A stretch of DNA of 64,000 bases from Hirsutella rhossiliensis (taxonomy: Eukaryota > Ascomycota > Sordariomycetes > Hypocreales > Ophiocordycipitaceae). Of this stretch, positions 1-10,631 are shown piece by piece. Location: contig NW_025408689.1 of assembly GCF_020360975.1 (NCBI RefSeq), forward strand, positions 372,001 to 436,000. The letters are read 5' to 3'. Numbering within the stretch: position 1 is the stretch's first letter; each line of letters opens with the position of its first letter. Under the pieces are notes generated by a model. That model made no database searches. It saw nothing but the letters and a program-made list of their open reading frames with translations, and was not told the origin of the DNA. The position numbers and the translations under genes were made by a program.

Positions 1-1697
1 TCTATAAGAACTAGTAGGAAAAAGGGGATCTTCTTACTAAGGCAACTACCTTAGTAGGGATATCCTTTTAGACCCTTATAGCTATAGTAGTAGGATTCGA
101 CCTCGACCTTAATTAAATAGATATAGTTAACGCCTTTATTAACTACTTACTTAAGAAAGAAGAAGTTATCTATATATAACTTCCTCTTAGTTTCTAATAA
201 CTAGGAAAGGTTCTATAGCTTAGGAAAGCTTTATACGGACTATAAAGATTACCCTTTCTTTAGTAATAGTATTTAATAGGTTCCCTCGAAGCTATAGGCT
301 TTAAGAAAGTCCCTTAGGAGCTATATATAATATAAAAAGGTAAAATTATAGTCTTCTTCTACGTCGATAATATTATCTAGGCTTACCTAAAAGAGAAAGA
401 AGCTACTACTAAGGAGGCTATACGAGGCCTATAATAAAGGTATAAGATAACTAAGCTAGGGGAGCTAAAGTAGTTCCTAAGGATATAAATCCTTTAAAAT
501 AGGTCCTAATAAACTATCTAGCTTACCTAGGACGCCTATATCGATAAGGTTGCTTATAAATTCCTCCTTAATTCCCTTAATAAGAAGCTTCCCTTTATAC
601 CTATATTAAACGAGGAGCTTTTACTTAATCCGTTCTTTTAAGCTAGGGAGTAAGAGAAATATTAATATTAATAGAAGGTAGGCTCCTTACTTTATTTAGC
701 TATTTCTACTAAGCTAGATATCTCTTTTACGGTCTCCTAGCTAGCTAGGCATAACTAGAATCCTAGCTCTAAGCATTAAGAAGTAGTAGATAGAGCTATC
801 CTTTATCTCTATTTAACGAGATTATATAGTCTACGCCTAGGAGGGTAGGGAAGGAAATAAGCTACTAAAATCTTCCTTTATTTAAGCGATTCGTCCTTTA
901 TAGATAATTTATTAGATAGAAAGAGCTTATAAGGGTATATTATATCCCTTTTTAAAGGAACTATTACTTAGAGAGCTTTAAAGCAAGCTACCGTTATAAC
1001 TTTTAGTATAGAGGTAGAGCTACTAGCTCTTTTAAAAGTATTAAAAGAAGTAATTTTCCTTAGCTAGTTACTAATATCTCTATAACTATAAGTTCTAACC
1101 CTATTAGCTATAGAATATAATAATATATAGACTATATAGATTCTTATAAAGGAAAATAGTAAGCTATTAACCTAGCTATAGTATATTAATATCTATTAGT
1201 ATTAGTTACGCTAAGAGGTCTAAAGGGGACTTATTTCTATCCGTTAGGTTTTAACGGTATTAATAAAAGCTAACGGTCTTACGAAGCCCCTACTAAAGTA
1301 GAAGCTAGCTATCTTTTTATAGTAAATTAAGCTAGAAGACGTTTAAGAGAAGCTATCCTTAGAGGCCTACCTTAAGAGTTTATAAGAGGAGCTAATAGTA
1401 TATATAAGAAGGTAACGTCTATAGCTAAAGAAAAGAAAGAGGTTTTTCCTTTTAGAGGGCCCCCTATTTTAATTAGGTTTTTCCCTTCTAAGAAGGCCCC
1501 CTTTCTTATAGGACTTTCCCCTCTTTAGGCCCCTATTCCTTAAGTAGGTCTAAAAGAGCCTAGGGACCTAAAAGGGCCTTTGCTTTCCTTAAGTAAAGGG
1601 AGAAGTATAGAGCTAAGAACCTCCTTTATACGCTTACTAGCCTAAAGCCGTATTAGCTATGCCCTTACTATAAGGGCAGGCTATAGCTAGGGGGGTA
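1..1697 (+). pseudogene. Ty1/copia pol, 3' part (RT and RNase H), RIP-inactivated
   Basis: The forward strand reads as the end of a copia polyprotein once scattered TAA/TAG stops are ignored. It starts inside reverse transcriptase with a degenerate DIVNAF block near 110-150. The RT active site at 360-371 reads Y-V-D-N, the second catalytic aspartate having changed GAT/GAC to AAT, as RIP would do. RNase H follows at about 880-1350, with the family's RKSLQGYI-like and K-A-D-G-L-T-K-like patches. Coding traces fade near 1440, followed by a noncoding tail and a purine run ending AGGGGGG at about 1690-1695, the polypurine tract just before the LTR. The gag, protease and integrase part lies left of the window. 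The same sequence recurs at 37000-39240, 48763-50221 and, on the minus strand, at 4800-7200. It cannot encode a working enzyme. Confidence 0.85.
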
Positions 1698-2183
1698 TAT
1701 CGCGAAGCATAGCCTAATTTTATAGTTCTTAGAGATATCCCTTAGTAAGAGGGACTAAGGAAGCTAAAAACACTTAGTATAGAAAAAGAAAGAAGGAGCT
1801 AAAAAGAGGTATAAAAAGGAGGGTAGGGGCATAAGTAGAAGTAGAAGTAGCAATAGCTTCCTATAAAGGTAGCGAGAGATAAGATAGATATACCGGCAAT
1901 AGCTAGAAAGGAGGGGAAAAACTAGTAAAAAGCTTAGTAGTTAAAAGGATATTAATAGCTTCTTTAAGTAAGATCTTCTTTATTAATTAAAATACTAAAT
2001 AGGTATAAAGAAGGGCGTTAGATAAAGGAAAGAAGGATAATTAAGGCAATATAATAATTACTCCCTTACTATACTTACTACCCCCGTAAAAATTAAATCT
2101 CTTTGCCCTACTTATATAACCCCTTACTTTTAATTTTACCTTTATATATTTTATATATACTTCTTATATCTCTCTTTACGAGA
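1698..2183 (+). repeat. 3' LTR of the copia copy at the window start (486 bp)
   Basis: Starts TATCGCGAAG (TGTCGCGAAG with TG changed to TA) directly after the polypurine tract and ends CTTTACGAGA, the two ends forming an imperfect inverted repeat. The same LTR recurs at 4316, 10150, 28205, 29842, 30516, 32860, 37936, 39244, 44244, 54220 and 57434. The right-hand flank ATTAC (2184-2188) should be the target duplication, but its partner is outside the window. The LTR interrupts the minus-strand copia gag that follows. Confidence 0.85.
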
Positions 2184-2188
2184 ATTAC

Positions 2189-3420
2189 TCTCGTCTAAAT
2201 CGGACTCTAGCTTTATAATTCGAGCCTTCCTTCTTTTATTAGTAGTAGAAATACTACTAAAAGGGGATTTCTTCTTAAAAGAAGAAGGAGAAGAAAAAGA
2301 AGATTTTCTCTTCTTAGAAATTTAAGTCCTATCGTCCTCTTTTCCTTTATTTAAAACCTAATTAGTAGGAGCCTTATTCGGGTATAATTTATAGTAATTT
2401 ACTATAAAATGCCTTGGTTTTTTATATTCCTTATAATAAGGAGTATCTATAGAATTTCTATAGGATTTCTAAGGCTTCCTTTATATTAAGAAGGCTTTCT
2501 CTAAAGATTCGTCTATATCCTTTATTCTTTTTACTTCGTCTAAAAGACTTACTATTAGGGTTTTAAGGGTAAACGCCGTAGAATTATACCTAAGGCTCTA
2601 TATAATATTTATAATATAGCTTCTAAACTCCTTATTAAGGCAATTAAGAATCTATACTATAAGAATAACTTTTAGAATTTCTATATTATAGGACTTTAAA
2701 TCCTTATAAATTTCCTTTACCTTATAATAGTATTTCTCTAAATTAAATTCTAAGGGACTAAGATTAAAGAGCTACTTAATAAGTAGATAATTCGATAAAA
2801 AGTTCGACGGATTATATAGCTTTTTAAGCTTATCTTATACTTCTTTAGCATTTTTTAAATACTAAATTTATATTAAGGGACTATCTTTAACTTAAAGGAA
2901 TATTATAGATAAAGCCTCTATAGTCTATATATAATCTACTTACTTTAAAGTAGTAATAAGCGTTTCTTTTATAAGGATAGCTTCTATCCTTATAGTCTAT
3001 AAGGTATAATTTTAATTTCCCTTAAGTATAGTAAATTTATATTCTTTCTATCTACCTATTTTATATAAATTCGGTATTATTTCGTTCGTAGGGATCGAGA
3101 AGTCTAGATAGGAGTTTAAGAGCGTAGGAAGGTAAAAGAAGTTAGACGGAATTTCGAATAGAATTTTAATTAGGTATTTTAACGAGGAAATTTAAAGGTA
3201 TAAGTTAATTTCCTAGCTTAAAAGGAGTAAGCTAGGCTTATAACCTCTTAAGGTATATAAGTAAAAGCAGAATCTTTTAGGAAATTAAGTAATTATATAA
3301 GACTATATAATAAAAGGGAAGAAGGAGTATAAGGTAGGAATTTTAATAGAATTTATTAGTAATATATTAGTATATAAAAGAGGTATTAAAGTTAATAATT
3401 CTATCTCTTTTTACTAGCGG
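2189..3420 (-). pseudogene. gag of a different Ty1/copia family (UBN2-like), RIP-inactivated and truncated
   Basis: Read on the minus strand, and ignoring stops, this stretch shows the pattern of copia gag proteins of the UBN2 type. A patch resembling NYTLWTIRMEAIL lies around 2960-3030. Then comes a helical stretch with L-I-Q-I-Q-Y and AKEVQDKLKKLYNP-like segments around 2800-2890, and a zinc-knuckle remnant (Y/C-x2-C-x-E-Y...H-F) near 2400-2450. The downstream protease is missing because the LTR ending at 2183 was inserted here. It is unrelated in sequence to the gag of the 477-bp-LTR family. The UBN2 assignment is by eye from the residue pattern. Every lesion seen is a C-to-T or G-to-A type change. 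No usable reading frame remains. Confidence 0.55.
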
Positions 3421-3828
3421 ACATACTATCTTATATAGATAGTTATAGCTAATAGAAGAACCTTTTAAGACTAGATTTAGGCTACCGTATAGCCCTAAGA
3501 CTAAGGAATTCCGTAATACCTTAAGTATATCTAAAAGTATCTTAGTTCTATTAATATTCGTATTTAAAGAAGGTTAGTCGTACCGGTGTTCTTAAGAGGT
3601 CTTACGAGGTCTTAGCTAGTATTCTAAGCTAGCTCTATTCCTTCGATTCCCGATTATATAATAACCGGTAACCTATTTAAAATATAATAATATATAAAAT
3701 AACGAGCGAATCCTACTCTATATAATAGAATTTTATCTATAATTAATATACTACTTATTAGCTTATATAATCAGGAGAGTATAGTATAGCTACTTTATTT
3801 ATAATAGGAAAACACCGTTCCTTATATA
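3421..3828. other. AT-rich sequence upstream of the minus-strand gag; nothing recognised
   Basis: No open frame, repeat or motif that I can name. By position it would be the leader or 5' LTR of the copia whose gag lies at 2189-3420, but no second LTR copy is visible. It is cut off at 3829 by insertion of the gypsy element. Confidence 0.4.
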
Positions 3829-3833
3829 GTTAG

Positions 3834-3969
3834 ACTAGTAGACTACGCTAACCTACTTATTAATTAGCTAATTAGCGCTTTTAGAAGCGCTTATAAATAT
3901 ACTAGTAGTCTAGCCCCGCTATAAGTAGGCCGGCCCGGACCTCGCTTACCTAGACCTAGCGACGAATTT
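3834..3969 (-). repeat. Terminal direct repeat (136 bp) of the gypsy element, left copy
   Basis: Begins ACTAGTAG and ends GACGAATTT. It matches 16125-16260 along its whole length with mostly RIP-type differences. Preceded by GTTAG (3829-3833). In the minus orientation this is the 3' repeat. Confidence 0.65.
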
Positions 3970-4310
3970 AAATATTTATTCTCTAATAAATTAAAGTTTT
4001 TATTATATTTCTTTATATAATTTTTATAGCTAATCTACTTATAATATCGCTCGTTCTACTTATAGTCCTTATTAAGTAACCTTAAATACTTCTAAGTTAT
4101 ATTTATAATTAGTATATACTAGTAAGAGCTTAGTTATTTCTATTACTAAGCTATTATAAGCTAGTTACGCTATTAGTAGCTATTTAACTTAATTGTTTTA
4201 TTTATAGCTAATATAGTATTATAAATATTATTTAAGCGTTTAATTAAGTTATTTTATTTATCTATCTATTTATAAGTAATAAGCTATACTAAGCTTATAT
4301 TTCGTCCCTA
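3970..4310 (-). pseudogene. Gypsy pol 3' end/untranslated tail, left of the copia insertion
   Basis: AT-rich remainder of the gypsy element between its left repeat and the copia inserted at 4316. The last 40 bases (from 4269) match 26997 onward, where the second gypsy fragment runs through the insertion site without interruption. That shows this segment and 10632 onward were once contiguous. No protein motif can be made out here. Confidence 0.55.
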
Positions 4311-4315
4311 ATTAT

Positions 4316-4792
4316 TCTCGCGAAGAGAGATACGAGAAGTGCATAAAAATACACGAAGGTGAAATTAGAAGTAAGGGGTCGGACAGGCAGGGCAGAGAGA
4401 TTTGATTCTTACGGGAGCAGTAATTGCGGCAGGGGAGTGATTATTATATTGCCTTAATTGTCCTTCTTTCCTCTATCTAACGCCCCTCTTTATACCTATC
4501 TAGCTTCTTAATTAACAAAGAAGATCCTGCTTAAAGAAGCTACTAATGTCCTTTTAACTACCGAGCTTTTTACCGGTTTTTTCCCCTCCTTTCTAGCCGT
4601 TGCTAGCATATCCGTCTTATCTCTCGCTACCTCTATAGGAAGCTATCGCTACTTCTGCTTCCCCTCTTACCCCTACCCTCCTCTCTATACCTCCTTTTAG
4701 CTCCTTCCTTAAAACCTGTTTTTTAGCTTCCTAGGTTCCTCGTGCTAAGGGATATCTCTAAGAACTACGAAATTAGGCCACGCTTCGCGACA
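4316..4792 (-). repeat. 3' LTR of the full-length copia (left copy)
   Basis: 477 bp. In the plus orientation it runs from TCTCGCGAAG to CTTCGCGACA, so the element-strand LTR is TGTCGCGAAG...CTTCGCGAGA. The terminal inverted repeat is intact here, making this the least RIPed LTR of the family together with 54220-54695. Confidence 0.9.
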
Positions 4793-5079
4793 CACCCCCT
4801 TAGCTATAGCCTGCCCTTATAGTAAGGGTAAAGCTAAATACCTAGGCTAGTGAGCGTATAGAGGAGGTCTTAGTCTACACTTATCCCTTACTCGAGAAAT
4901 CTAGGGTTTTGCCCCGGGCTCTTTTAGACCTACTTTAGGAAAAAGGGGCCTTAAGGAGGATATTAAGTCCTATAAGAAAGGGGGCTTCTCTAGGATAAGT
5001 CCCAAAAGGGGCCTTTAAGAAGAATAAGTCCTAATTAAGCTAGGGGCCCTCCTTTAGGATAAGTCCTAATTCCTCTCTT

Positions 5080-8000
5080 CGGCTATAGACGTCTCCTTCC
5101 TCCTACGTGCTATTAGCTCCTCTCGTAGATTCTTAAGGCGGGCTTCTAAGGATAGCTTCTCTTAAACGTCTTCTAGCCTAATTTACTATAAAAAGATAGC
5201 TAGCTTCTACTTCGGTAGGGGCTTTATAAGACCGTCGGCTTTTATCGATACCGTTAGAACCTAATAGACGGAAATAAGTCCCCTTTAGACCTCTTAGCGT
5301 AACTAATACTAGTAGATATCGATATACCGTAGCCGGGTTAATAGCTTGCTATTTTCCTCTATAAGAATTCGTATAGTCTACGTATTATCGCATTCTATAG
5401 CTAACGGGGACGGAATTTATAGTCGTAATAATATTAGTAGCCGGCTAAGGAAAATCGCTTCTTTTAACGCTTTTAAAAGAGCTAGTAGCTCTACCTCTAT
5501 ACTAAAAGTCGTAACGGTAGCTTACTTCGAAGCTCTCTAAGCAATGGTTCCTCTAAAAAGGGATATAATATACCCTTATAAGCTCTTTCTATCTAAGGAA
5601 TTGTCCGTAAAGGACGAATCGTTCGAATAAAGGAAGATTTCGGTAGCTTATTTCCTTCCCTGCCCTCCTAAGCGTAGACTATATAATCTCGTTAAATAGA
5701 GATAAAGGATAGCTCTATCTACTACTTCTTAATGCCTAAGGCTAGGATTCTAGTTATACCTAGCTAGCTAGGAGACCGTAAAAGAGATATCCGGTCTAGT
5801 AGAAATAGCTAAAAAAAGCAGGGAGCCTACCTTCTATTAATATTAGTATTTCTCTTACTCTATAGCTTAAAAGGATAGATTAGGTAAAAGCTCTTCGTCT
5901 AATATAGGCGTAGAGGGAAGCTTCTTATCGAGGGAATTAGGGAGGAATTTATAAGCGACCTTATCGATATAGGCGTCTTAGGTAAGCTAGATAGTCTATT
6001 AGGACCTATTCTAAAGGATTCGTATCCCTAGGAACTACTTTAGCTCCCCTAGCCTAGTTATCTTATACTTTTATTATAGGCCTCGTATAGCCTCCTTAGT
6101 AGCAGCTTCTTCCTCTTTTAGGTAGGCCTAGATAATATCGTTAACGTAGAAGAAGACCGTGATTTTACCCTTCTATATTATACACGGTTCCTAAGGGACT
6201 TTCTTAAAGCCTAGGGCTTTAAGGGAACCTATTAAATGCTATTGCTAAAGAAGGGGTAATCTTTATAGTCCGTATAGAGCTTTCCTAAGCTATAGAACCT
6301 TTCCTAGTTATTAGAAACTAGGAGGAAGTCGTATATAGATAACTTCTTCTTCTTTAAGAGGGTAGTTAACGAACGCGTTAACTATATCTATCTAATCGAG
6401 CTTAAGGTCGAATTCTACTACTATAGCTATAAGGGTCCGAAAAGACATCCCTACTAAGGGGGTTGCCTTAGTAGGTAGATCCCCCTTTTCCTATTAATTC
6501 CTATAGATAACTAGCCGGGCTTTATACTTTTAAAGGAAGCTATGTTTATTAGTCTTATAGATAAAGACCTACTTATAGCTAAGGACCTATTTTCCTCTTA
6601 CCTTTTCCTTAGGACCTCTTCGAAAGACCCTATCTCCTCGTATAAGGCTAGGTGGTCTTTCTAGGCCTAGAAAAACTAGTCTTTAAAGGGGTGTTTTTCT
6701 AGCTGCTTCTAGTTTGCTAGTAGGTCCGGGAGGTCTCTTTTATATACCTTCCTTGCTAATAACTATAGCTTAAAGAGCCGGCCTACTATAAACGCTCCGT
6801 AGGAACCGTCTTTTATTAGCGTTAGGTAGAAGTCGGAAAAACAATCGAAATAAAGGAGACGTTAGTCTTCTTTAGTATCTATATCGGGCCCTATACCTTC
6901 CTTTGCTTCTCGAAGTAGGGATAAAAAGGCAGCTAGGTAATCCTTTAAGAGAGGTGCCTTTCCTACCCCCTTAGGGGCCGAGACGGGAAGACTAACTAAA
7001 AAAGCTACTTCTAGATCTTCTTCTTATTCCGTAAGAGGAGGCGTAGGGAGGTAGGCGTATTCTAGCTCTACCGCTTTCCTATAGTCTCCTTCTTCGTCTA
7101 GATCATCTAATCTAGCAGCTTCCTCTTCGAAGTTAGCGTTATCCTCGACTACTTCGACGTCGGTTTCTTCTTCCGTTTCTTTATCTAGGACCTCTTCTTA
7201 AGACTATTAGGAAGGGGGGATTTAAATATTCTAAATTAGCTAATATTAAGAGAGTAAGAGGGGCTGTTAATCCCTCTTTCCGTCGAAGAAGCTAGATTCG
7301 TTAAAAATTATATCCCTAGTCGAAATAACCTTCCGTAGAAGAGGAATCTAGATCCGGAAGATATTTATAGAATTATAACTAACGAGGTAACTAATAAAGG
7401 CTCTCGGATTAAGCTTTCTTTTCTTCTTCCTTTTTAGCTATATATCGGTAGTTATTATATATGCCTTATAGCTATAAGCACGAAGGTAGGCTAGCGAGGC
7501 CCTCTTTTTTATAAAGAGCTTAAGGGGGGATTTCTAGTCTATTCCTTAGGTCCTTAGGGTCCGGTTCTAAAGGTAATAGGCGGTCTTAACGACTTCCCTC
7601 TAAAGGTCGTAGGGAAGCCTTATAGTAAGTCTTATCGTATAGGCCCTTTCTATTATAGCACCCCCTAATCTTTCTGCCCCTCCGTTCTAGGCCTAGGTAT
7701 TCGGTGCTAACGGGAGTGGTAAAATGCCCCTTTTTCGAAGCTAATTTAAGATATCCTTCGTAAATAGCTCTCCGTTAAACCGTATCTTCTTTACCTCGTA
7801 GCTAAAGTAGGAATTTATCTAGTTAACGAAGTCCTAGAAGGCAGACTAGTTATACTTACTTAGGTAGGTCTATAAGAAATAGGGGAAAACTATCCCTAAA
7901 AAAGCGTCTATAAAAACATTACCCTAACGAAGCTTTCCTAATCCCTAGAGACGTCGGTCTAGTCGACCTAAATTTCCTTACACGGCTGGTCCGGCCGTAA

Positions 8001-10010
8001 AGGCGTTCGTCTAGAAATTCGTCTCCTAGTCTTCCCTTAGCCGCAGTATTCGTATTCGACGGTCTTTAGGCCCCTTATTCGTACGCCCTATTATTAGCCT
8101 AGCTTATATAAAGCTAGGGGGCCTAGGTAACTAAGTCGTGCGTGCTAAAGAATGCCGTCTCCTTAGGCTACTAGAAGAGGGTCCTTTATAGTAGACCTAT
8201 TCCTCCTAGTAGGGAAAGCTAACTTCTTAAGAGGTTCCTTCCTAAAAATAGGTCGGAATTCGAGAATAAATTAACCGAATTTTTCCTCGATAAGCCCGAT
8301 AGTTTAATTCTTCTAGACTAGCCTCGTAGGCTTAGACGTTATATCCTATAAGATTCCTTCCTCTTAAAGAAGGCGGAAGGAAATTAGGCTCGTTAAAAAT
8401 CAAGGGCAAAAAGCTACCCTTTTTCTTCGAAGAATTTATATAGATCCGTTAGGTAATATTATCGTAAAATTCACCCTTCCGTATCCCTCTATCCGTACGG
8501 TTAATTCCCTAGTAATAAGATATTCCCTCTATGCCTTCTTAAAGGACCGGAATCGTAAGAGTATATTATAGATATCAAGGGAAGTACTAGAGTTAAGGAT
8601 AGCTGATTTTCGTAGGGGATAGTCGGAGGGTCCTAACGGTTAGTCTTACTAATCCGTAGGGAAGACGAATGCCGGATTTACTATACTAACGATTTTTCCT
8701 TAAATATATAGCTCGAATAAGGGCAGCGGCGTTAATTACTATTTCTTAGTAACCCGAATCTCGTCTATTTTCTTCTATAACGAGGGGTCCTCCTTAAGAG
8801 ACTATTATATCGTTTCTTATAGCCTCTTTAAAGGGTTAAATCCTTTAGGTCGGTTTTCCTCGAAGACCTACTAGTATTATAATAATCGATGGCCTAGTAA
8901 TTTATAAGCTAGGCAGCCGTTTCGCTTAGTCTTTCGTTTCTTCGAGGAATCCTCGTCCTGATCTAGAAGGTCTGCTTAAAAACCCCCCCTTTTTACCCCT
9001 TATTGCTAATTTTAACGAAGAGGTTCGATTTCGACTAGTTCCTTGATTTTTCGACTAATAGACTAAAAGGTCTATTAGGGGACTAGTCGGGCCGGTCTAA
9101 CTAACGGGACCGGTGCTAGGGCCGGGCCCGGAGTAAGATACGGAGCCGGGGCCGGGGCCATAGCTGTAGTTAACGACGGCGTTAAGGCTCTCGAGGGAGG
9201 AGGAGCCGAAGGAGCAACAGCCGTAGCAGCAGCAGCGGGAGCCGCAGCAGCAGGGGCTGCAGCAGCTATAGGGGCAGCAGATCGAGCCGTCTAGGTCGAG
9301 TGCTAGCCACGAAGGAATAAGACTGCTTACTATTATACTCTAGCAGCCTCTTCGTTTAGTTCCCGGCTAGCCTCTCGAAAGATAGTCGAGTAACCGTTAC
9401 TAATAGGCTTTATTAGTAGAGATATATCCCGTAGCTACTAGCCGGAAAGAGCTTTTATAAGGAAGTATTAGTTAGCTTCCTTAAGGATTTCTTCCTACTT
9501 AGTTAGCTACGATGAAGCTAGTAGGTTCCTAGTAGAAAAGGCTCCTAGGTAGGCCGTATAGGTCTTCTTAATACGGTTAGTTATATAGCCCCTCGAGGGA
9601 GCTGTCGAGGTCTCGAGCTTTAAAAGCTACTGCCTAGGAGTCTCTTCCTCTCGAAGAGTAATTAGCTTTACGGCACTAACGGATTCCGTTATCGCCGTGC
9701 GTATAGTAGTTAGCAGCTTTGTCTTATAAAGGTATTCCTTACGGTGACTCTCGTAGTTACCTAAGGTAGTAGAAAAAGCTCTCTATTATACGGAGGTTAG
9801 CTTAGAGAAGAGGGAAGCTCCTTCTATAAATTCCGTTGCCCTAGGACGTAGAGGGGGCTCGAGAGGGTCCTACTTATTAGAGAAGACTAAATTATAGATA
9901 GTTCTATCTATACGAGCCCGTAGCTCCTTTACCTACTTATCCTAATCTTAGGGCTCTATAAGAATCGTCTTATAGACCGTAGGGACGGTAGAGGAGTCGT
10001 TTTTCGATAT
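5080..10010 (-). pseudogene. Copia gag-pol polyprotein (gag-PR-IN-RT-RNaseH), dead by RIP
   Basis: On the minus strand the frame would start at 10010, where the expected ATG reads ATA. Domains from right to left: capsid-like gag (about 9400-9950); an alanine/proline-rich linker encoded at 9130-9330; a protease remnant near 8550-8700; the integrase zinc domain at 8045-8165, with WHARL-like residues present but Cys/His partly changed to Tyr; the integrase core to about 7650; a long linker; RT with active site at 6137-6148 reading Y-V-N-D, the first aspartate turned to asparagine; and RNase H at about 5350-5950. Expected length is about 1640 residues. Stops are TAA/TAG throughout. A 64-codon plus-strand open stretch at 5346-5540 is antisense to RNase H and not a gene. 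Confidence 0.8.
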
Positions 10011-10132
10011 TATTATAGGGAAGGGTAGAAAAGTTAAGTAAAAATCGGCTTTTCTAGTAAGAGGGTAAGGAAGCTATAAGGGATATAAGAAAGGTGCCTT
10101 TTATAGTAGCCGGAAGGTATAGGAATTCTATT

Positions 10133-10149
10133 CCTCCCGGGCTTATAAC
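10133..10149 (-). other. Primer-binding site of the full-length copia (half-tRNA type)
   Basis: Directly inside the 5' LTR (minus strand) is GTTATAAGCCCGGGAGG. Its complement ends CGGGCTTATAAC, which reads as an anticodon stem and loop (loop CTTATAA, anticodon TAT), so the site would pair with a tRNA fragment cut after position 39, as Drosophila copia does with initiator tRNA. The same 17 bases occur at 61218-61234 and in the TRIM at 48641-48657. The tRNA identity is inference. Confidence 0.65.
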
Positions 10150-10626
10150 TCTTACGAAGAGAGATATAAGAAGTATATAAAAATATATAAAGGTAAAATT
10201 AAAAGTAAGGGGTTAGATAGGCAGGGCAGAGAGATTTAATTCTTACGGGAGTAGTAGTTATAGTAAGGGAGTAATTATTATATTGCCTTAATTATCCTTC
10301 TTTCCTCTATCTAACGACCCTCTTTATACCTATCTAGCTTCTTAATTAATAAAGAAGATCCTACTTAAAGAAGCTACTAATATCCTTTTAACTACCGAGC
10401 TTTTTACCGGTTTTTTCCCCTCCTTTCTAGCCGTTACCGGTATATCCGTCTTATCTCTCGCTACCTCTATAGGAAGCTATCGCTACTTCTACTTCCCCTC
10501 TTACCCCTACCCTCCTCTCTATACCTCCTTTTAGCTCCTTCCTTAAAACCTGTTTTTTAGCTTCCTAGGTTCCTCGTGCTAAGGGATATCTCTAAGAACT
10601 ACGAAATCAGGCTACGCTTCGCGATA
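10150..10626 (-). repeat. 5' LTR of the full-length copia (right copy)
   Basis: 477 bp, the same length as its partner at 4316-4792. The differences between the two are almost all C/T and G/A. It ends CTTCGCGATA and is followed by the ATTAT duplication at 10627-10631. Confidence 0.9.
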
Positions 10627-10631
10627 ATTAT

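Larger units (their letters stand above)
4316..10626 (-). mobile_element. Full-length Ty1/copia element of the 477-bp-LTR family, RIP-inactivated
   Basis: This is the best-preserved whole copy: 6311 bp with two 477-bp LTRs (4316-4792 and 10150-10626) and a 5-bp target duplication ATTAT at 4311-4315 and 10627-10631. The undisrupted target is seen at about 27040 in the second gypsy copy. On the minus strand it carries, from right to left, a primer-binding site (10133-10149), one gag-pol frame (about 10010 to 5080) and a polypurine tract next to the left LTR (complement of CACCCCCTT, 4793-4801). RIP is less complete than elsewhere: many CA and TG remain, especially at 9100-9330. Known for the family: copia order is gag, protease, integrase, RT, RNase H, and that is what is read here. 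Confidence 0.9.

Noticed and set aside
5346..5540. 64-codon plus-strand open frame
   Set aside because: It is antisense to the RNase H part of the minus-strand copia; no domain, and its composition is set by RIP.
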